A stretch of 64,000 nucleotides of DNA from UBA7672 sp965229115 (GTDB lineage: Bacteria; Pseudomonadota; Alphaproteobacteria; Caulobacterales; Hyphomonadaceae): the NCBI GenBank assembly GCA_965229115.1, contig CBDDIR010000003.1, positions 3,038,001-3,102,000 on the forward strand, read 5' to 3'. A program made the position numbers and the translations under genes. The notes under the pieces are model-generated. The model made no database searches and was not told where the DNA came from. It saw only the letters and a list, made by a program, of their open reading frames with translations. This document shows, one piece after another, positions 25,213-33,946 of this stretch (position 1 is the first letter of the stretch; each line of letters opens with the position of its first letter).

Positions 25213-26162
25213 CGACGCCGATTGCCGTTGGCCTGTCCGCCGTGATCGTGGCTGCCGACGCCAATGCGCCCTACGCTCTCGCCACGCGCCATGGAGATAA
25301 CGCCACCGGTCTGCCGCACGGTCGCTTCGATCCTGCAGGCCACCGCACCTTCGAGCTTGGCCTGCGCAACTGGGTCCGTGCACAGACGGGTTTCGAGCCG
25401 GGCTATGTCGAGCAGCTCTATACCTTCGGCGATCTTGGCCGCGAACTGCCGCAGGCTGAGCTTGGCGATGCGCCTTCAGGGGCGAGGCTTATATCCGTGG
25501 GCTATCTCGGCCTGACGCCGGAGCGCACGGACATTTCCGGCTTCGATGCGGTGTGGCGGGACTGGCATCGCTACTTCCCGTGGGAAGACCATCGCAAGGG
25601 ACGGCCCGACATCATTGATGATGCGATCGCGCCGGCGCTGCTCGCCTGGGCCGATGCAGGCGGCAAGACTGCGGCGGCGCGGCTGTCGCGCATCCAGCTT
25701 GCCTTCGGCCTCGACAACCAGCCCTGGATAGAAGAGCGGACGCTGGAGCGTTACGAGCTTCTCTACGAGGCGGGGCTGGCCTCGGAGGCTGCGCGCGACA
25801 GCGGGCGCAAGATCACCAAGGTGCCGGCTGAGGCGCTTGGCGAGCCGATGATCTCGGATCACCGCCGCATCCTTGCAACCGCCATCGGGCGGCTGCGCGG
25901 CAAGATCAAATACCAGCCTGTCGTGTTCGAGCTGATGCCCGACAAGTTCACCCTGCTCGACCTGCAGAAGGTCGTGGAGGCGATCCTTGGCCAGTCGCTG
26001 CACAAGCAGAACTTCCGGCGGTCGCTGGATCGGTCCGAACTGGTGCTTGGGCTGGGCCAGTTCACCCAGGCGACGGGCGGGCGGCCGGCGGAGCTGTTCC
26101 GGTTCCGGCGCGAGGCGCTGCGCGAGGGGCATGTTCCGGGCGTCCAGACGCCCCGCGCCTGA
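25209..26162 (+). CDS. nrtR: NrtR-like Nudix regulator of NAD synthesis
   Basis: A 317-residue protein. The N-terminal half resembles a Nudix fold but without the full catalytic box (GX5EX7REUXEEXGU not seen). The C-terminal half (from about 215) is a winged-helix segment, KYQPVVFELMPDKFTLLDLQ and QSLHKQNFRR, as in NrtR. NrtR represses NAD genes and lets go when it binds ADP-ribose or a related ligand. Location directly ahead of nadA and two matched palindromes in between support the role. Confidence 0.8.
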   Translation: MTTPIAVGLSAVIVAADANAPYALATRHGDNATGLPHGRFDPAGHRTFELGLRNWVRAQTGFEPGYVEQLYTFGDLGRELPQAELGDAPSGARLISVGYLGLTPERTDISGFDAVWRDWHRYFPWEDHRKGRPDIIDDAIAPALLAWADAGGKTAAARLSRIQLAFGLDNQPWIEERTLERYELLYEAGLASEAARDSGRKITKVPAEALGEPMISDHRRILATAIGRLRGKIKYQPVVFELMPDKFTLLDLQKVVEAILGQSLHKQNFRRSLDRSELVLGLGQFTQATGGRPAELFRFRREALREGHVPGVQTPRA

Positions 26163-26231
26163 TCCCGCCCAGACGATACCGGGCAGATTATTCCTCTCGA
26201 CGAAATGACGGTTTTATGAGAACCTAGTTAT

Positions 26232-26244
26232 GCTCACAATGAGC
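26232..26244. promoter_or_regulatory. Upstream NrtR-type operator candidate
   Basis: GCTCA-CAA-TGAGC, embedded in TTATGCTCACAATGAGC. It repeats the motif found 78 bases downstream and lies about 70 bases after the nrtR stop. Its position suits repression of a nadA promoter. Confidence 0.6.
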
Positions 26245-26271
26245 TTAAGTCGGGCTATCTCACCGTGAAGC

Positions 26272-26296
26272 GCCTTTCCATTGAAAGGCATTTTTT
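26272..26296 (+). terminator. Intrinsic terminator or attenuator between the two operators
   Basis: GCCTTTC, loop CATT, GAAAGGC, then A and six T: a classical intrinsic terminator on the plus strand. It most simply ends the HD-phosphatase-nrtR transcript. Because one operator lies before it and one after, a promoter at the first operator would instead make it an attenuator for nadA. Confidence 0.75.
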
Positions 26297-26309
26297 CGGG
26301 CCCACCTTA

Positions 26310-26324
26310 TGCTCACGTTGAGCA
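26310..26324. promoter_or_regulatory. Downstream NrtR-type operator candidate
   Basis: TGCTCA-CGT-TGAGCA is a perfect 6-bp palindrome with a 3-base centre, ending 41 bases before the nadA ATG. Being DNA-site sequence, it argues against translation starting at the ATG at 26309 that overlaps it. Confidence 0.65.
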
Positions 26325-26365
26325 GAAGGGCGTTCCCCGCCCTGCTGGAGCTGGAGGGACCGAAA

Positions 26366-27508
26366 ATGGCCCGTGTGATCGAATTTGGCCCTGGCTGCGA
26401 CATCCCCGTCGCCCGCCGCCGACCGAACGCCTCGGAAGCCCGTGGCCTCGCCTACACCGACGAGGTGAAAGCCGCGACCGATCCCCTGTACCCGCAGGTC
26501 AAGGACTTCGTCACGCCCATGGAATGGCCGGCCATCGCGCCGCTCGTCTTCCACATCAACAAGCTCAAGCAGCAGCGTGACGCGGTCATCCTCGCGCACA
26601 ACTACATGACGCCCGACGTCTTCGCCCTCGTCGGCGATTTCCGGGGCGACAGCCTGCAGCTGGCCCGTGAAGCCGCCGTGACCGACGCCAAGGTGATCGT
26701 CCAGGCAGGCGTCCACTTCATGGCCGAAACCTCGAAAATCCTGAGCCCGGACAAGACGGTGCTCATCCCGGACATGCGCGCAGGCTGCTCGCTGGCCTCC
26801 TCCATCACGGGCGAGGACGTGCGCCTCATCCGCAAGAAATACCCCGGCCTGCCGATCGTGACCTACGTCAACACGACCGCAGACGTGAAAGCCGAATGCG
26901 ACATCACCTGCACCTCGTCCAACGCGACGCAGGTCGTCGAACACGTTGCCGAGAAGTGGGGCGTGGATCGCGTGATCATGGTTCCGGACGAGTATCTGGC
27001 GCGTAACGTTGCCGCCAACACGCATATCAAAATCATCGCATGGAAAGGCCATTGCGAGGTCCACGAGAAGTTTACGGGCGAGGATGTGCGGCAAATCCGT
27101 GACGCTCACCCGGGAACCATTGTGCTTGCGCACCCCGAATGTCCTCCAGATGTCCTTGAAGAAGCCGATTTTGCGGGTTCAACTTCAGCGCTGTCGAACC
27201 ATGTGAAGGAATCGGGCGCCCGGAAGGTCGTTCTCCTCACCGAGTGTTCGATGAGCGATAACGTCGCCGCGGACAATCCCGGCGTGGAGTTCGTGAAGCC
27301 ATGCAACCTCTGCCCGCACATGAAGCGCATCTCGCTGGAGAACATCTACGACGCTCTCGTCGGGATGAAGCACGAGGTGACGGTGCCGGAGGACGTTCGC
27401 GTCCGCGCCAAGGCGGCGATCGACGCGATGCTCTCGCTGCCGAAGCCGAAAGTGTTCCCGAAGTTCAAGGTCGGGGCCGGCGTGTACGAGCCCGTCGAGA
27501 TCATATGA
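26366..27508 (+). CDS. nadA: Quinolinate synthase
   Basis: A 380-residue enzyme that condenses iminoaspartate with dihydroxyacetone phosphate to quinolinate in de novo NAD synthesis. Conserved segments include LAHNYMTPDVF, GVHFMAETSKIL and PDMRAGCSLA, with Cys ligands of the 4Fe-4S cluster in AGCSL, HPECPPD and CNLCPHMK. The start at 26366 follows GGAGGG at 26353; the upstream ATG at 26309 is rejected because it overlaps an operator. The stop overlaps the next gene (ATGA). Confidence 0.95.
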   Translation: MARVIEFGPGCDIPVARRRPNASEARGLAYTDEVKAATDPLYPQVKDFVTPMEWPAIAPLVFHINKLKQQRDAVILAHNYMTPDVFALVGDFRGDSLQLAREAAVTDAKVIVQAGVHFMAETSKILSPDKTVLIPDMRAGCSLASSITGEDVRLIRKKYPGLPIVTYVNTTADVKAECDITCTSSNATQVVEHVAEKWGVDRVIMVPDEYLARNVAANTHIKIIAWKGHCEVHEKFTGEDVRQIRDAHPGTIVLAHPECPPDVLEEADFAGSTSALSNHVKESGARKVVLLTECSMSDNVAADNPGVEFVKPCNLCPHMKRISLENIYDALVGMKHEVTVPEDVRVRAKAAIDAMLSLPKPKVFPKFKVGAGVYEPVEII

Positions 27509-27984
27509 GCTTCAAGCCGGTCAAACGCCTGGCTGCCATCTTCGGCTGCACGATGGTGCTCGCCGCAGCCATGCCTGCGTTTGCCGACGACATCGCCGGC
27601 GACTGGTTGTTCGACACCTCGAAGTTCGCCGACAATGACTGCCAGATCTCGGGCCGGATGACGTTCACGCCGACCAAGATCAAGAACACCTACACCTGCC
27701 TGTTCGTGTCCGAGCAGATCTGCGGGAAGCTCAACGGCAATCTCTACATCAAGGTGCAGCAGTCCTGCACGGCCCAGCGCATCGGCAAACAGGTCGCCAT
27801 CAAGTCGAAGGTCGACAAGGTGATGGACCGCCGCCCGGTCGTGCCACGCCCTGAGGATTGGTATCTGGCCGACAACTTCATCGTGCAGCTCTCGAACAAC
27901 AAGGCCGAGATGGTCGGCGAGCACTATGACGAACAGCGCAACCTGAAGGCGCGCTTCTGGCGCGACGTGGAGCTGGTCGGGTAA
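27505..27984 (+). CDS. Exported protein between nadA and nadB, copy 1
   Basis: A 159-residue protein with a signal peptide (MVLAAAMPAFA, cut before DD). The mature part has an AGDWLFDTS start and four or more Cys spread in pairs, then an ADNFIVQLSNN segment and a basic/aromatic end finishing VELVG. It matches copy 2 (28006-28491) throughout, including the ADxFxxxxxxxxxEM core and the xxLVG end. The ATG overlaps the nadA stop. No known family; periplasmic and disulfide-bonded by inference. Why it sits inside the nad operon is unknown. Confidence 0.75.
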   Translation: MSFKPVKRLAAIFGCTMVLAAAMPAFADDIAGDWLFDTSKFADNDCQISGRMTFTPTKIKNTYTCLFVSEQICGKLNGNLYIKVQQSCTAQRIGKQVAIKSKVDKVMDRRPVVPRPEDWYLADNFIVQLSNNKAEMVGEHYDEQRNLKARFWRDVELVG

Positions 27985-28005
27985 AATGGCGATGGCGGGG
28001 ACGGG

Positions 28006-28491
28006 ATGAAACACGCTCGACGCCTCGGCCTCACGGCCGTTCTCGCCTGCCTTGCAGCCACAAGCAGCTTCGCCGAACCGGCCAGGCCGCAAAAGGCGCT
28101 ATCGCCTGCTGGCAACTGGACGTTCAAGACGAAGCCGATGGACTATGGCTGCGTCCTGTCCGGCGACATGACGATCACCAAGACCAGCAGCAAATCCTTC
28201 AAGTGCCGGTTCAAGGCCGTGTGGTCATGCCAGACGCGCGCGCCCAAGGCCGTCACAACCGAACAGAGCTGCATCGCCACGCAGACCGGCGAGAACATAA
28301 TCATCACCAGCCGCGTCGAGAAGATCGCCAAGGTCGATCCGCCCGAGATGCTGGAGCTGTCGAAGACCAACTACGCGGCCGACCATTTCAACATCACCAT
28401 CAACGCGCATGGCGACGAGATGGACGGCCTGTTCAAATCCTATGGCCAGTCGCCGGTGAAATTCCGCCGGCAACAGGACCTCGTTGGATGA
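28006..28491 (+). CDS. Exported protein between nadA and nadB, copy 2
   Basis: A 161-residue paralogue of the preceding gene: a signal peptide (LACLAATSSFA), a mature start AGNWTFKTK, paired Cys at similar places (CVLSG, CRFKAVWSC, EQSC) and the shared ADHFNITINAHGDEM and DLVG segments. This is a tandem duplication with strong divergence. It lies 21 bases after copy 1. The end overlaps nadB if nadB uses TTG 28484. Function unknown. Confidence 0.75.
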   Translation: MKHARRLGLTAVLACLAATSSFAEPARPQKALSPAGNWTFKTKPMDYGCVLSGDMTITKTSSKSFKCRFKAVWSCQTRAPKAVTTEQSCIATQTGENIIITSRVEKIAKVDPPEMLELSKTNYAADHFNITINAHGDEMDGLFKSYGQSPVKFRRQQDLVG

Positions 28492-30028
28492 TCCTGCAGT
28501 GACCACAACACGCGATATCCTCATCGTCGGCGGAGGCCTCGCCGGGCTGTTCCTCGCGCTCAAGCTCGCGCCGCGACGCTGCACCGTCATCGCGCTCGCC
28601 CCGCTGGGCCAGGCGGCCGCGTCCGCGTGGGCGCAAGGCGGTCTCGCCGCTGCGCTGTCGCCCGAGGACGAGCCGTCCCTGCACGCCATCGATACGGTCG
28701 CCGCCGGCGCCGGCATCGTCGATCCCGTCGTCGCCCGCCTCATCGCCGAAGACGGGCCCCATCGCGTGCGCGACCTGCTGGCTCTCGGCGTGCCCTTTGA
28801 TCGCACTGCCGATGGCGAACTCGCCCTCTCGCTCGAAGCCGCCCACTCCCGCGCCCGCGTGGCGCGCGTTGCAGGCGACCTCGCGGGCAAAGCCATCATG
28901 GAAGCGCTGACCTACGCTGTCGCCTCCTCCTCCCACATCGAAGTCATCGAGGGCGTGAAAGCGCTCGCGCTGCTGCAGGACACGAATGGCCGCATCGCCG
29001 GCGTGCTCGCGCAGGAAAAAGCCGGCGGCCAGTTCCAGCTCCGCGCGGCAGAGACAATCCTCTGCGCGGGCGGCTCGGGCGGCCTCTACGCCATCACCAC
29101 GAACCCGAAATCTTCCCAAGGCGACGCCGTCGCCATGGCCTATCGCGCTGGCGCTTTGATTGCCGACCCGGAGTTCGTGCAGTTCCACCCGACCGCCATC
29201 GACATCGGCCGCGATCCCTCGCCGCTCGCCACCGAAGCCCTGCGCGGCGAAGGCGCCCATCTGGTCGATCGCACAGGCCGCGCCTTCATGGCCGACTACC
29301 ACAAGCTCGGCGACCTGGCCCCACGCGACGAGGTCGCCCGCGCCATCCATGCCGAACGCGAAGCCGGCCGCGGCGCTTTCCTCGATTGCCGCAAGGCCAT
29401 CGGCGCGCACTTCCCCGAACACTTCCCTACCGTGTTCGACGCCTGCCAGTCCGCAGGCATCGACCCGCGTATCGCGCCGATCCCGGTCGCGCCCGCCATG
29501 CACTACCACATGGGTGGTGTCGTCACGGACCTGTGGGCCCGCACATCGCTCGAAGGTCTCTCGGCGTGCGGCGAGAGCGCATCCACCGGCGCACACGGCG
29601 CCAACCGCCTCGCCTCCAACTCGCTGCTTGAAGCTGTCGTGTTCGCCGAACGCGCCGCACGCCGCCTCAAGGGCGCAACGCTGAGCCAGCCAGGCGAGGC
29701 CACCGCTGTCGCGCCGCCCGAGATGAACGAGCTCGCCATGGTCGAACTGCGCAAGCGCATGCACTCGCAAGTCGGCGTCGTGCGCGAAGCCAAGGGCCTC
29801 GCGACCACGCTCGACTGGATGGACGCCGCCACACAGAATGTCGGCCCTGCCCGCGCCCTCATCGCGGCTCGCCTCATCACAGCCGGCGCGTTGGCGCGCG
29901 AAGAAAGCCGTGGCGGCCACTACCGCTCGGACTTCCCCGAAACACGCGCACCGCACCGCACCTTCATCCGCCGTGGCGATAACGGCACACCGCTGATCCA
30001 GCATTCCGCGATTGCGGACGGAGACTGA
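28484..30028 (+). CDS. nadB: L-aspartate oxidase
   Basis: A flavoprotein of about 514 residues that oxidises aspartate to iminoaspartate for NadA. It has the dinucleotide motif ILIVGGGLAGLFLAL, the QGGLAAAL segment, substrate-site FVQFHPTAI, and a C-terminal GLSACGESASTGAHGANRLASNSLLE flavin motif here given only in outline. The start is either TTG 28484 (AGGA upstream) or GTG 28499; no ATG fits. It overlaps the exported-protein gene and runs three bases before nadC, so the operon is nadA-x-x-nadB-nadC. Confidence 0.9.
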   Translation: MDDPAVTTTRDILIVGGGLAGLFLALKLAPRRCTVIALAPLGQAAASAWAQGGLAAALSPEDEPSLHAIDTVAAGAGIVDPVVARLIAEDGPHRVRDLLALGVPFDRTADGELALSLEAAHSRARVARVAGDLAGKAIMEALTYAVASSSHIEVIEGVKALALLQDTNGRIAGVLAQEKAGGQFQLRAAETILCAGGSGGLYAITTNPKSSQGDAVAMAYRAGALIADPEFVQFHPTAIDIGRDPSPLATEALRGEGAHLVDRTGRAFMADYHKLGDLAPRDEVARAIHAEREAGRGAFLDCRKAIGAHFPEHFPTVFDACQSAGIDPRIAPIPVAPAMHYHMGGVVTDLWARTSLEGLSACGESASTGAHGANRLASNSLLEAVVFAERAARRLKGATLSQPGEATAVAPPEMNELAMVELRKRMHSQVGVVREAKGLATTLDWMDAATQNVGPARALIAARLITAGALAREESRGGHYRSDFPETRAPHRTFIRRGDNGTPLIQHSAIADGD

Positions 30029-30030
30029 CA

Positions 30031-30894
30031 TTGAGCGAGCTTCTGCCCATCCCCGCCCTGCCTGACGTCATCATCGAGCCGCTCGTGCGCCTCGCCCTCA
30101 CCGAAGACTTCGGCCGCGGCGGCGACATCACCACCGACGCCGTCATCCCCGCTGCAACCCGGATGCGCGCCATCATGGGCGCACGCGAACCGGGCGTCGC
30201 CGCCGGCTATGACGCCGCCCGCCTCGCCCTGCGCCTCGTCGATCCCGAAGCCAAATGGACCACGCTCGTCGAAGAAGGCGTCGCCTTCGAAAAAGGCGCA
30301 GCCCTCGTCCGCATCGAAGGCTCCGCCCGCTCCGTGCTGATGGCCGAGCGTGTGATGCTCAACTTCGTCGGCCCGCTCTCGGGCGTCGCCACGCTCACCG
30401 CGAAGTTCGTCGCCGAGGTCAAAGGCACGAACGCGAAAGTCACCTGCACCCGCAAGACCACGCCCGGCTTCCGCGCGCTGGAGAAACGCGCCGTGCGTCT
30501 CGGCGGCGGCGTGAACCACCGCCTCGGCCTCGACGACGCGATCCTGATCAAGGACAACCACATCGCAGCCGCCGGCGGCGTAGCCGCCGCCCTCAAGCGC
30601 GCCCGCGCCGCCGTTGGCCATCTCCGCGCCATCGAGATCGAAGTCGACGGGCTCGACCAGCTGCGCGAAGCGCTGCCTTTCAAGCCGGACGCCGTCCTGC
30701 TCGACAACATGTCGACTGCAATGCTGAAGGAAGCCGTCGCCATCGTCGGCGACCAGTCCAAGACCGAAGCCTCCGGCGGCGTGCGCCTCGAAACGGTGAA
30801 GGCCATTGCGCAGACGGGCGTCGACTACATCTCGTCAGGCGCGCTGACGCACTCTGCGATCAATCTCGACGTCGGTCTGGATTTCGAAGGCTAG
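30031..30894 (+). CDS. nadC: Nicotinate-nucleotide pyrophosphorylase
   Basis: A 287-residue quinolinate phosphoribosyltransferase producing nicotinate mononucleotide. Family segments are ALTEDFGRGGDITT, RKTTPGFRALEK, GGGVNHRLGLDDAILIKDNH and, near the end, EASGGV and DYISSGALTHS. It starts at TTG two bases after the nadB stop, so translation is probably coupled. Last gene of the nad operon; the next gene is convergent. Confidence 0.93.
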   Translation: MSELLPIPALPDVIIEPLVRLALTEDFGRGGDITTDAVIPAATRMRAIMGAREPGVAAGYDAARLALRLVDPEAKWTTLVEEGVAFEKGAALVRIEGSARSVLMAERVMLNFVGPLSGVATLTAKFVAEVKGTNAKVTCTRKTTPGFRALEKRAVRLGGGVNHRLGLDDAILIKDNHIAAAGGVAAALKRARAAVGHLRAIEIEVDGLDQLREALPFKPDAVLLDNMSTAMLKEAVAIVGDQSKTEASGGVRLETVKAIAQTGVDYISSGALTHSAINLDVGLDFEG

Positions 30895-30914
30895 GCTTCG
30901 ACTAGAGCGCCAAA

Positions 30915-31901
30915 TTACAGCGGACGCGTATCCGCAACCTGCGTGGCCGCCAACGGCGTCGGCTGCGGGGTGATCGCAGCCGTCTCGGCCGCAACCGGAA
31001 CCAGCGACACCGCAGACGGCTCGGCCGTATCAGCGCCCTCTTCGCCGCCAACCGCAATCAGGTCGAGGCCAACCGGGAGCGCCTGCTCACGCTGTTCCTG
31101 CGCCTGCAGAGCGATGCGGGCAGCGTTCCACTCCGCCGTGGTTTTCGGGAAGCGGTAGAAGATGTGCGTGCCGATGACTTTCGTCTCGACCATGCCGGCC
31201 TTCCAGTACGGGTTCACGTAATCCGTATGGTAGTGCGTGGCCTTGTTGGTCACCGGCTTGTTGAGGCCGAGCATCACGTTCATCGCGACAGCCTTGGCGC
31301 GATCCCATGCCGGGCCGCGCGGCTTGTTATGCAGCGCGCCATCGCAGGTGAAGGTGAACTGGCAGCCCGTGTTTCGATACTGGCCCTGATAGACCACGGC
31401 GCAAACCGTCTTCGGGAACCGCGGGTCACGGACACGGTTCATCACCACTTCGGCGACCGCAATCTGGCCGTTCGCATTCTCGGAGCGGGCTTCGTAATAA
31501 ACGGCCTCCGCGAGGCAATCGATCTCGTCCTGCTCGCTATGGCCATTGCCCAGGTTCTCGAGCGTGAAGCCCACCAGGCCGCGCAGGGCAAAGCTGTCGC
31601 GCGAGCGGACGGTCACGTCCTCATCGGCGAGGTCAGCTGGAGGCGTTGCTGCCGCCTGCTTGAGCAGGGCCTCGGGCGAGGCGGTATTTGTGAAAGAAAC
31701 CAGGCGCACGGGCTGGCCTTCTTCGGCCGACTCAGTTGCGATGGATTGGGCGAGGACGATGGCGTCGGCGCGATAGGCTTCCTGAGCTTTCTGGTCGCCG
31801 AAACGCTGCGCGATGAGCGGCCCGCCGAACGCGAACACGGCCGCACAGGCGCCAATCGTCAGCACGCGCTGACGGGTCTGCCGTTTGTCGGAGTCCGACA
31901 T
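30915..31901 (-). CDS. SleB-type cell wall hydrolase
   Basis: About 328 residues: a short cytoplasmic start (MSDSDKRQTRQR), one membrane helix (VLTIGACAAVFAFGG) and a linker. The Hydrolase_2/SleB domain follows, with the catalytic Glu in CLAEAVYYEARSE and further motifs (VAEVVMNRV, CQFTFTCDG, ATHYHTDYVNPYW). It acts on peptidoglycan in the periplasm as a lytic transglycosylase-like enzyme. ATG 31901 has AGGTGG upstream; earlier starts at 31994 and 32054 are possible. The C-terminal Ala/Thr/Pro tail is low complexity. Confidence 0.85.
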   Translation of the reverse strand: MSDSDKRQTRQRVLTIGACAAVFAFGGPLIAQRFGDQKAQEAYRADAIVLAQSIATESAEEGQPVRLVSFTNTASPEALLKQAAATPPADLADEDVTVRSRDSFALRGLVGFTLENLGNGHSEQDEIDCLAEAVYYEARSENANGQIAVAEVVMNRVRDPRFPKTVCAVVYQGQYRNTGCQFTFTCDGALHNKPRGPAWDRAKAVAMNVMLGLNKPVTNKATHYHTDYVNPYWKAGMVETKVIGTHIFYRFPKTTAEWNAARIALQAQEQREQALPVGLDLIAVGGEEGADTAEPSAVSLVPVAAETAAITPQPTPLAATQVADTRPL

Positions 31902-32423
31902 TCTCGACCACCACCTGACCGCCGCTGTAACCGCGGCCTCCAGGTGAGCGAGAATAAGACCGAGTGCTTTCGGGAGGTTTAACACCCCAGGCATCCCCTT
32001 AATCTTCGTAAACCGAAAAAACGGCTGGGCGCCCGCGCGCGCCCGAAGTGACACTCCAAACCAACACCCCGTCGCTTGTCTTTTTTTGAGCTGCGCGACG
32101 TACAGCCGCCCTATCCGGGCCTTTGATACCGGGCAACCCCGGGAATCCTGTGAGGTGAGTTTCGCAATTACCGCGCCAGGGAGAGTAGGCCCGCCATCCA
32201 GTCTCCCGGGGCGCGAGCTGTTAACCTTTAGCGTTTACGAATAGCCCCTCTTTTCAGGCCCCTTTTGTCCGGTCCGAGGAGTCCAGATAGGGTCCAGAGG
32301 CGTGAGGGCAACACCCCGTCCGATTCACCATAACGGGGATGTGACGCCCCGTTTTGGCTCCGCCGCTACGGAAACCGGCTCTTGTGGATAAGATTCTTTG
32401 AGGGAACTGGCTCGCCTGGAAGG
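31902..32423. other. Long leader region before the SleB gene
   Basis: No supported gene. At 32332-32353 a 7-bp hairpin (AACGGGG with CCCCGTT) lies about 70 bases after the PhoX-like stop on the minus strand and may be its terminator. Several other G+C palindromes (for example GGGAGA with TCTCCC around 32170-32206) and a T7 run near 32081 follow. The G+C-rich, hairpin-dense stretch could be a long 5' leader or an unrecognised RNA. Confidence 0.4.
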
Positions 32424-33872
32424 CTATGCCCTGTCCCGGGCCAGGCCACGCAGACGCCGCCAGTCACCCGTGATCGCCAGCGTGATGCCCGGCTTCTGGA
32501 TGTTCACGAACAGCGTCTCGCCATCGGGTGAGAAGCACGCCCCGCAGAACTCGGATTTCCCCTGATCGGCATTGCGCGCGAGCGTATAAATCAGGCCATC
32601 CGGCGTGATCGCGCGCACGAAGTTGTCGCCGTCTCCGTCTTCGCAAACGATCAGTTCACCACGATGCGAAGCCACGATGTTATCGCACTTCTCGAACTCG
32701 CTCTCGCCCGTGCTCTCGACGAACAGCTCCAGCTCGCCCGGCGCATCCGCCTCGCGCGCGGAGCCTTCGAACAGGCTCGGGATGTAGCGCCAGATCTGCC
32801 CGATCTGCGCCGCCCCGCCCGATGTGCAGGTGAAGTAGATCGCAGGCCCCTGCGCCTCGAGCGCAAACGCCAGCCCCTCGCCCCGCGCAAAGATCGCCGC
32901 GCCGGCCTTGCGGCCCCGCAGACGCAGATCGCCATCGGGCGCTTCCACATCGGCCAGGTCGATCCAGCGCACGTCATAGCGCCGGTTCTGAACCATGCGC
33001 AGCGCCGGATCCCCGCCCTGCGCTTGCGACCAGTTGCGCGTATCCGCCCCCGCCTGCTCCACCAGCGCCAGCGCCTGCAGACGTCCGCCCTTGGCCAGCT
33101 CGCCCCGCGCGCTCGGCAGGAAGCGATAGAACAGCGAGTCGCCCGTATCCTCGGTCAGATAGACAATGCCCGTCGCCGGATCGACGGCGGTTGCTTCATG
33201 CGCAAACCGCCCCATCGCCGTCAGCGCCACAGGCGTGACCGGCCTGGTCAGCGCGGCCGGCACCTCGAACACGAAACCATGGCGCTGGCTCGCCTCTGCA
33301 CCCGGCATCATCTGCGTCTCTTCGCACGACAGCCACGAACCCCACGGCGTCGACCCGCCCGCGCAATTCACCGCCGTACCCGCCAGCGACAGGTGCGTCC
33401 GCTCAACTCGCTTCGTCTTCAGGTTCACCAGCGCCGTCGTCGTGCCGCCCGCAAACGGCTTGCCGCCTGGCGACAGGTCATAGATCCGATCCCGCGCAAT
33501 CTTGGACGTACGCGACAGGTCCGACCCGAACGCCGAAACCGGCGACGTTGAGCCCAGTTCATGGTTGCGCACGATCAGGCAGCGATCAGCATCGCCCTCG
33601 ATCGGAAACGCCGCCATGCCGTCATGCGCGCCCGGCTCCAGCAGCCCGTCCGACATCTCGTCGCCCGTGCGCGACAGCACCACGTAGGAAAGCCCCGGCG
33701 CCAGATCGAGCAGCCCCTTGGGGTCGGGCTCCAGCGCCAGCGACGACACCCGCTGGTTCACCGCCGGCCGCCCCGCAGTCGCGGTCACACATCCGCCCAG
33801 CAACTGCAGTGCAGGCGCAGCCACCGCGACACTCGCGGCCGAACGGATCAGATTGCGACGGGACAGAAGCAT
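32424..33872 (-). CDS. PhoX-like (DUF839) exported phosphatase-family protein
   Basis: A 482-residue protein with a twin-arginine type start (SRRNLIRSAA) and a lipobox-like LLGGC. The beta-propeller segments of the PhoX/DUF839 family follow: RNHELGSTSP, NCAGGSTPWGSWLSCEE, GRFAHEATAVDP, LTEDTGD and CDNIVASHRGELIVCEDG. PhoX enzymes are Ca/Fe-dependent alkaline phosphatases. The family signature is clear, but activity of this member is inference. Tat export and possible lipid anchoring are read from the N-terminus. Confidence 0.85.
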   Translation of the reverse strand: MLLSRRNLIRSAASVAVAAPALQLLGGCVTATAGRPAVNQRVSSLALEPDPKGLLDLAPGLSYVVLSRTGDEMSDGLLEPGAHDGMAAFPIEGDADRCLIVRNHELGSTSPVSAFGSDLSRTSKIARDRIYDLSPGGKPFAGGTTTALVNLKTKRVERTHLSLAGTAVNCAGGSTPWGSWLSCEETQMMPGAEASQRHGFVFEVPAALTRPVTPVALTAMGRFAHEATAVDPATGIVYLTEDTGDSLFYRFLPSARGELAKGGRLQALALVEQAGADTRNWSQAQGGDPALRMVQNRRYDVRWIDLADVEAPDGDLRLRGRKAGAAIFARGEGLAFALEAQGPAIYFTCTSGGAAQIGQIWRYIPSLFEGSAREADAPGELELFVESTGESEFEKCDNIVASHRGELIVCEDGDGDNFVRAITPDGLIYTLARNADQGKSEFCGACFSPDGETLFVNIQKPGITLAITGDWRRLRGLARDRA

Positions 33873-33946
33873 GGACGACCCTCTGAAACTGGCCGCCCTC
33901 TACCCTGCTTTGACACGCCTGCGCGTGAAGGTTTTGTGGCTTCGGA

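Noticed and set aside
26309..26365. Upstream nadA start
   Set aside because: Overlaps the operator-like palindrome and lacks a ribosome site, whereas ATG 26366 follows GGAGGG.
28433..30031. 532-codon minus-strand open frame
   Set aside because: Antisense to nadB.
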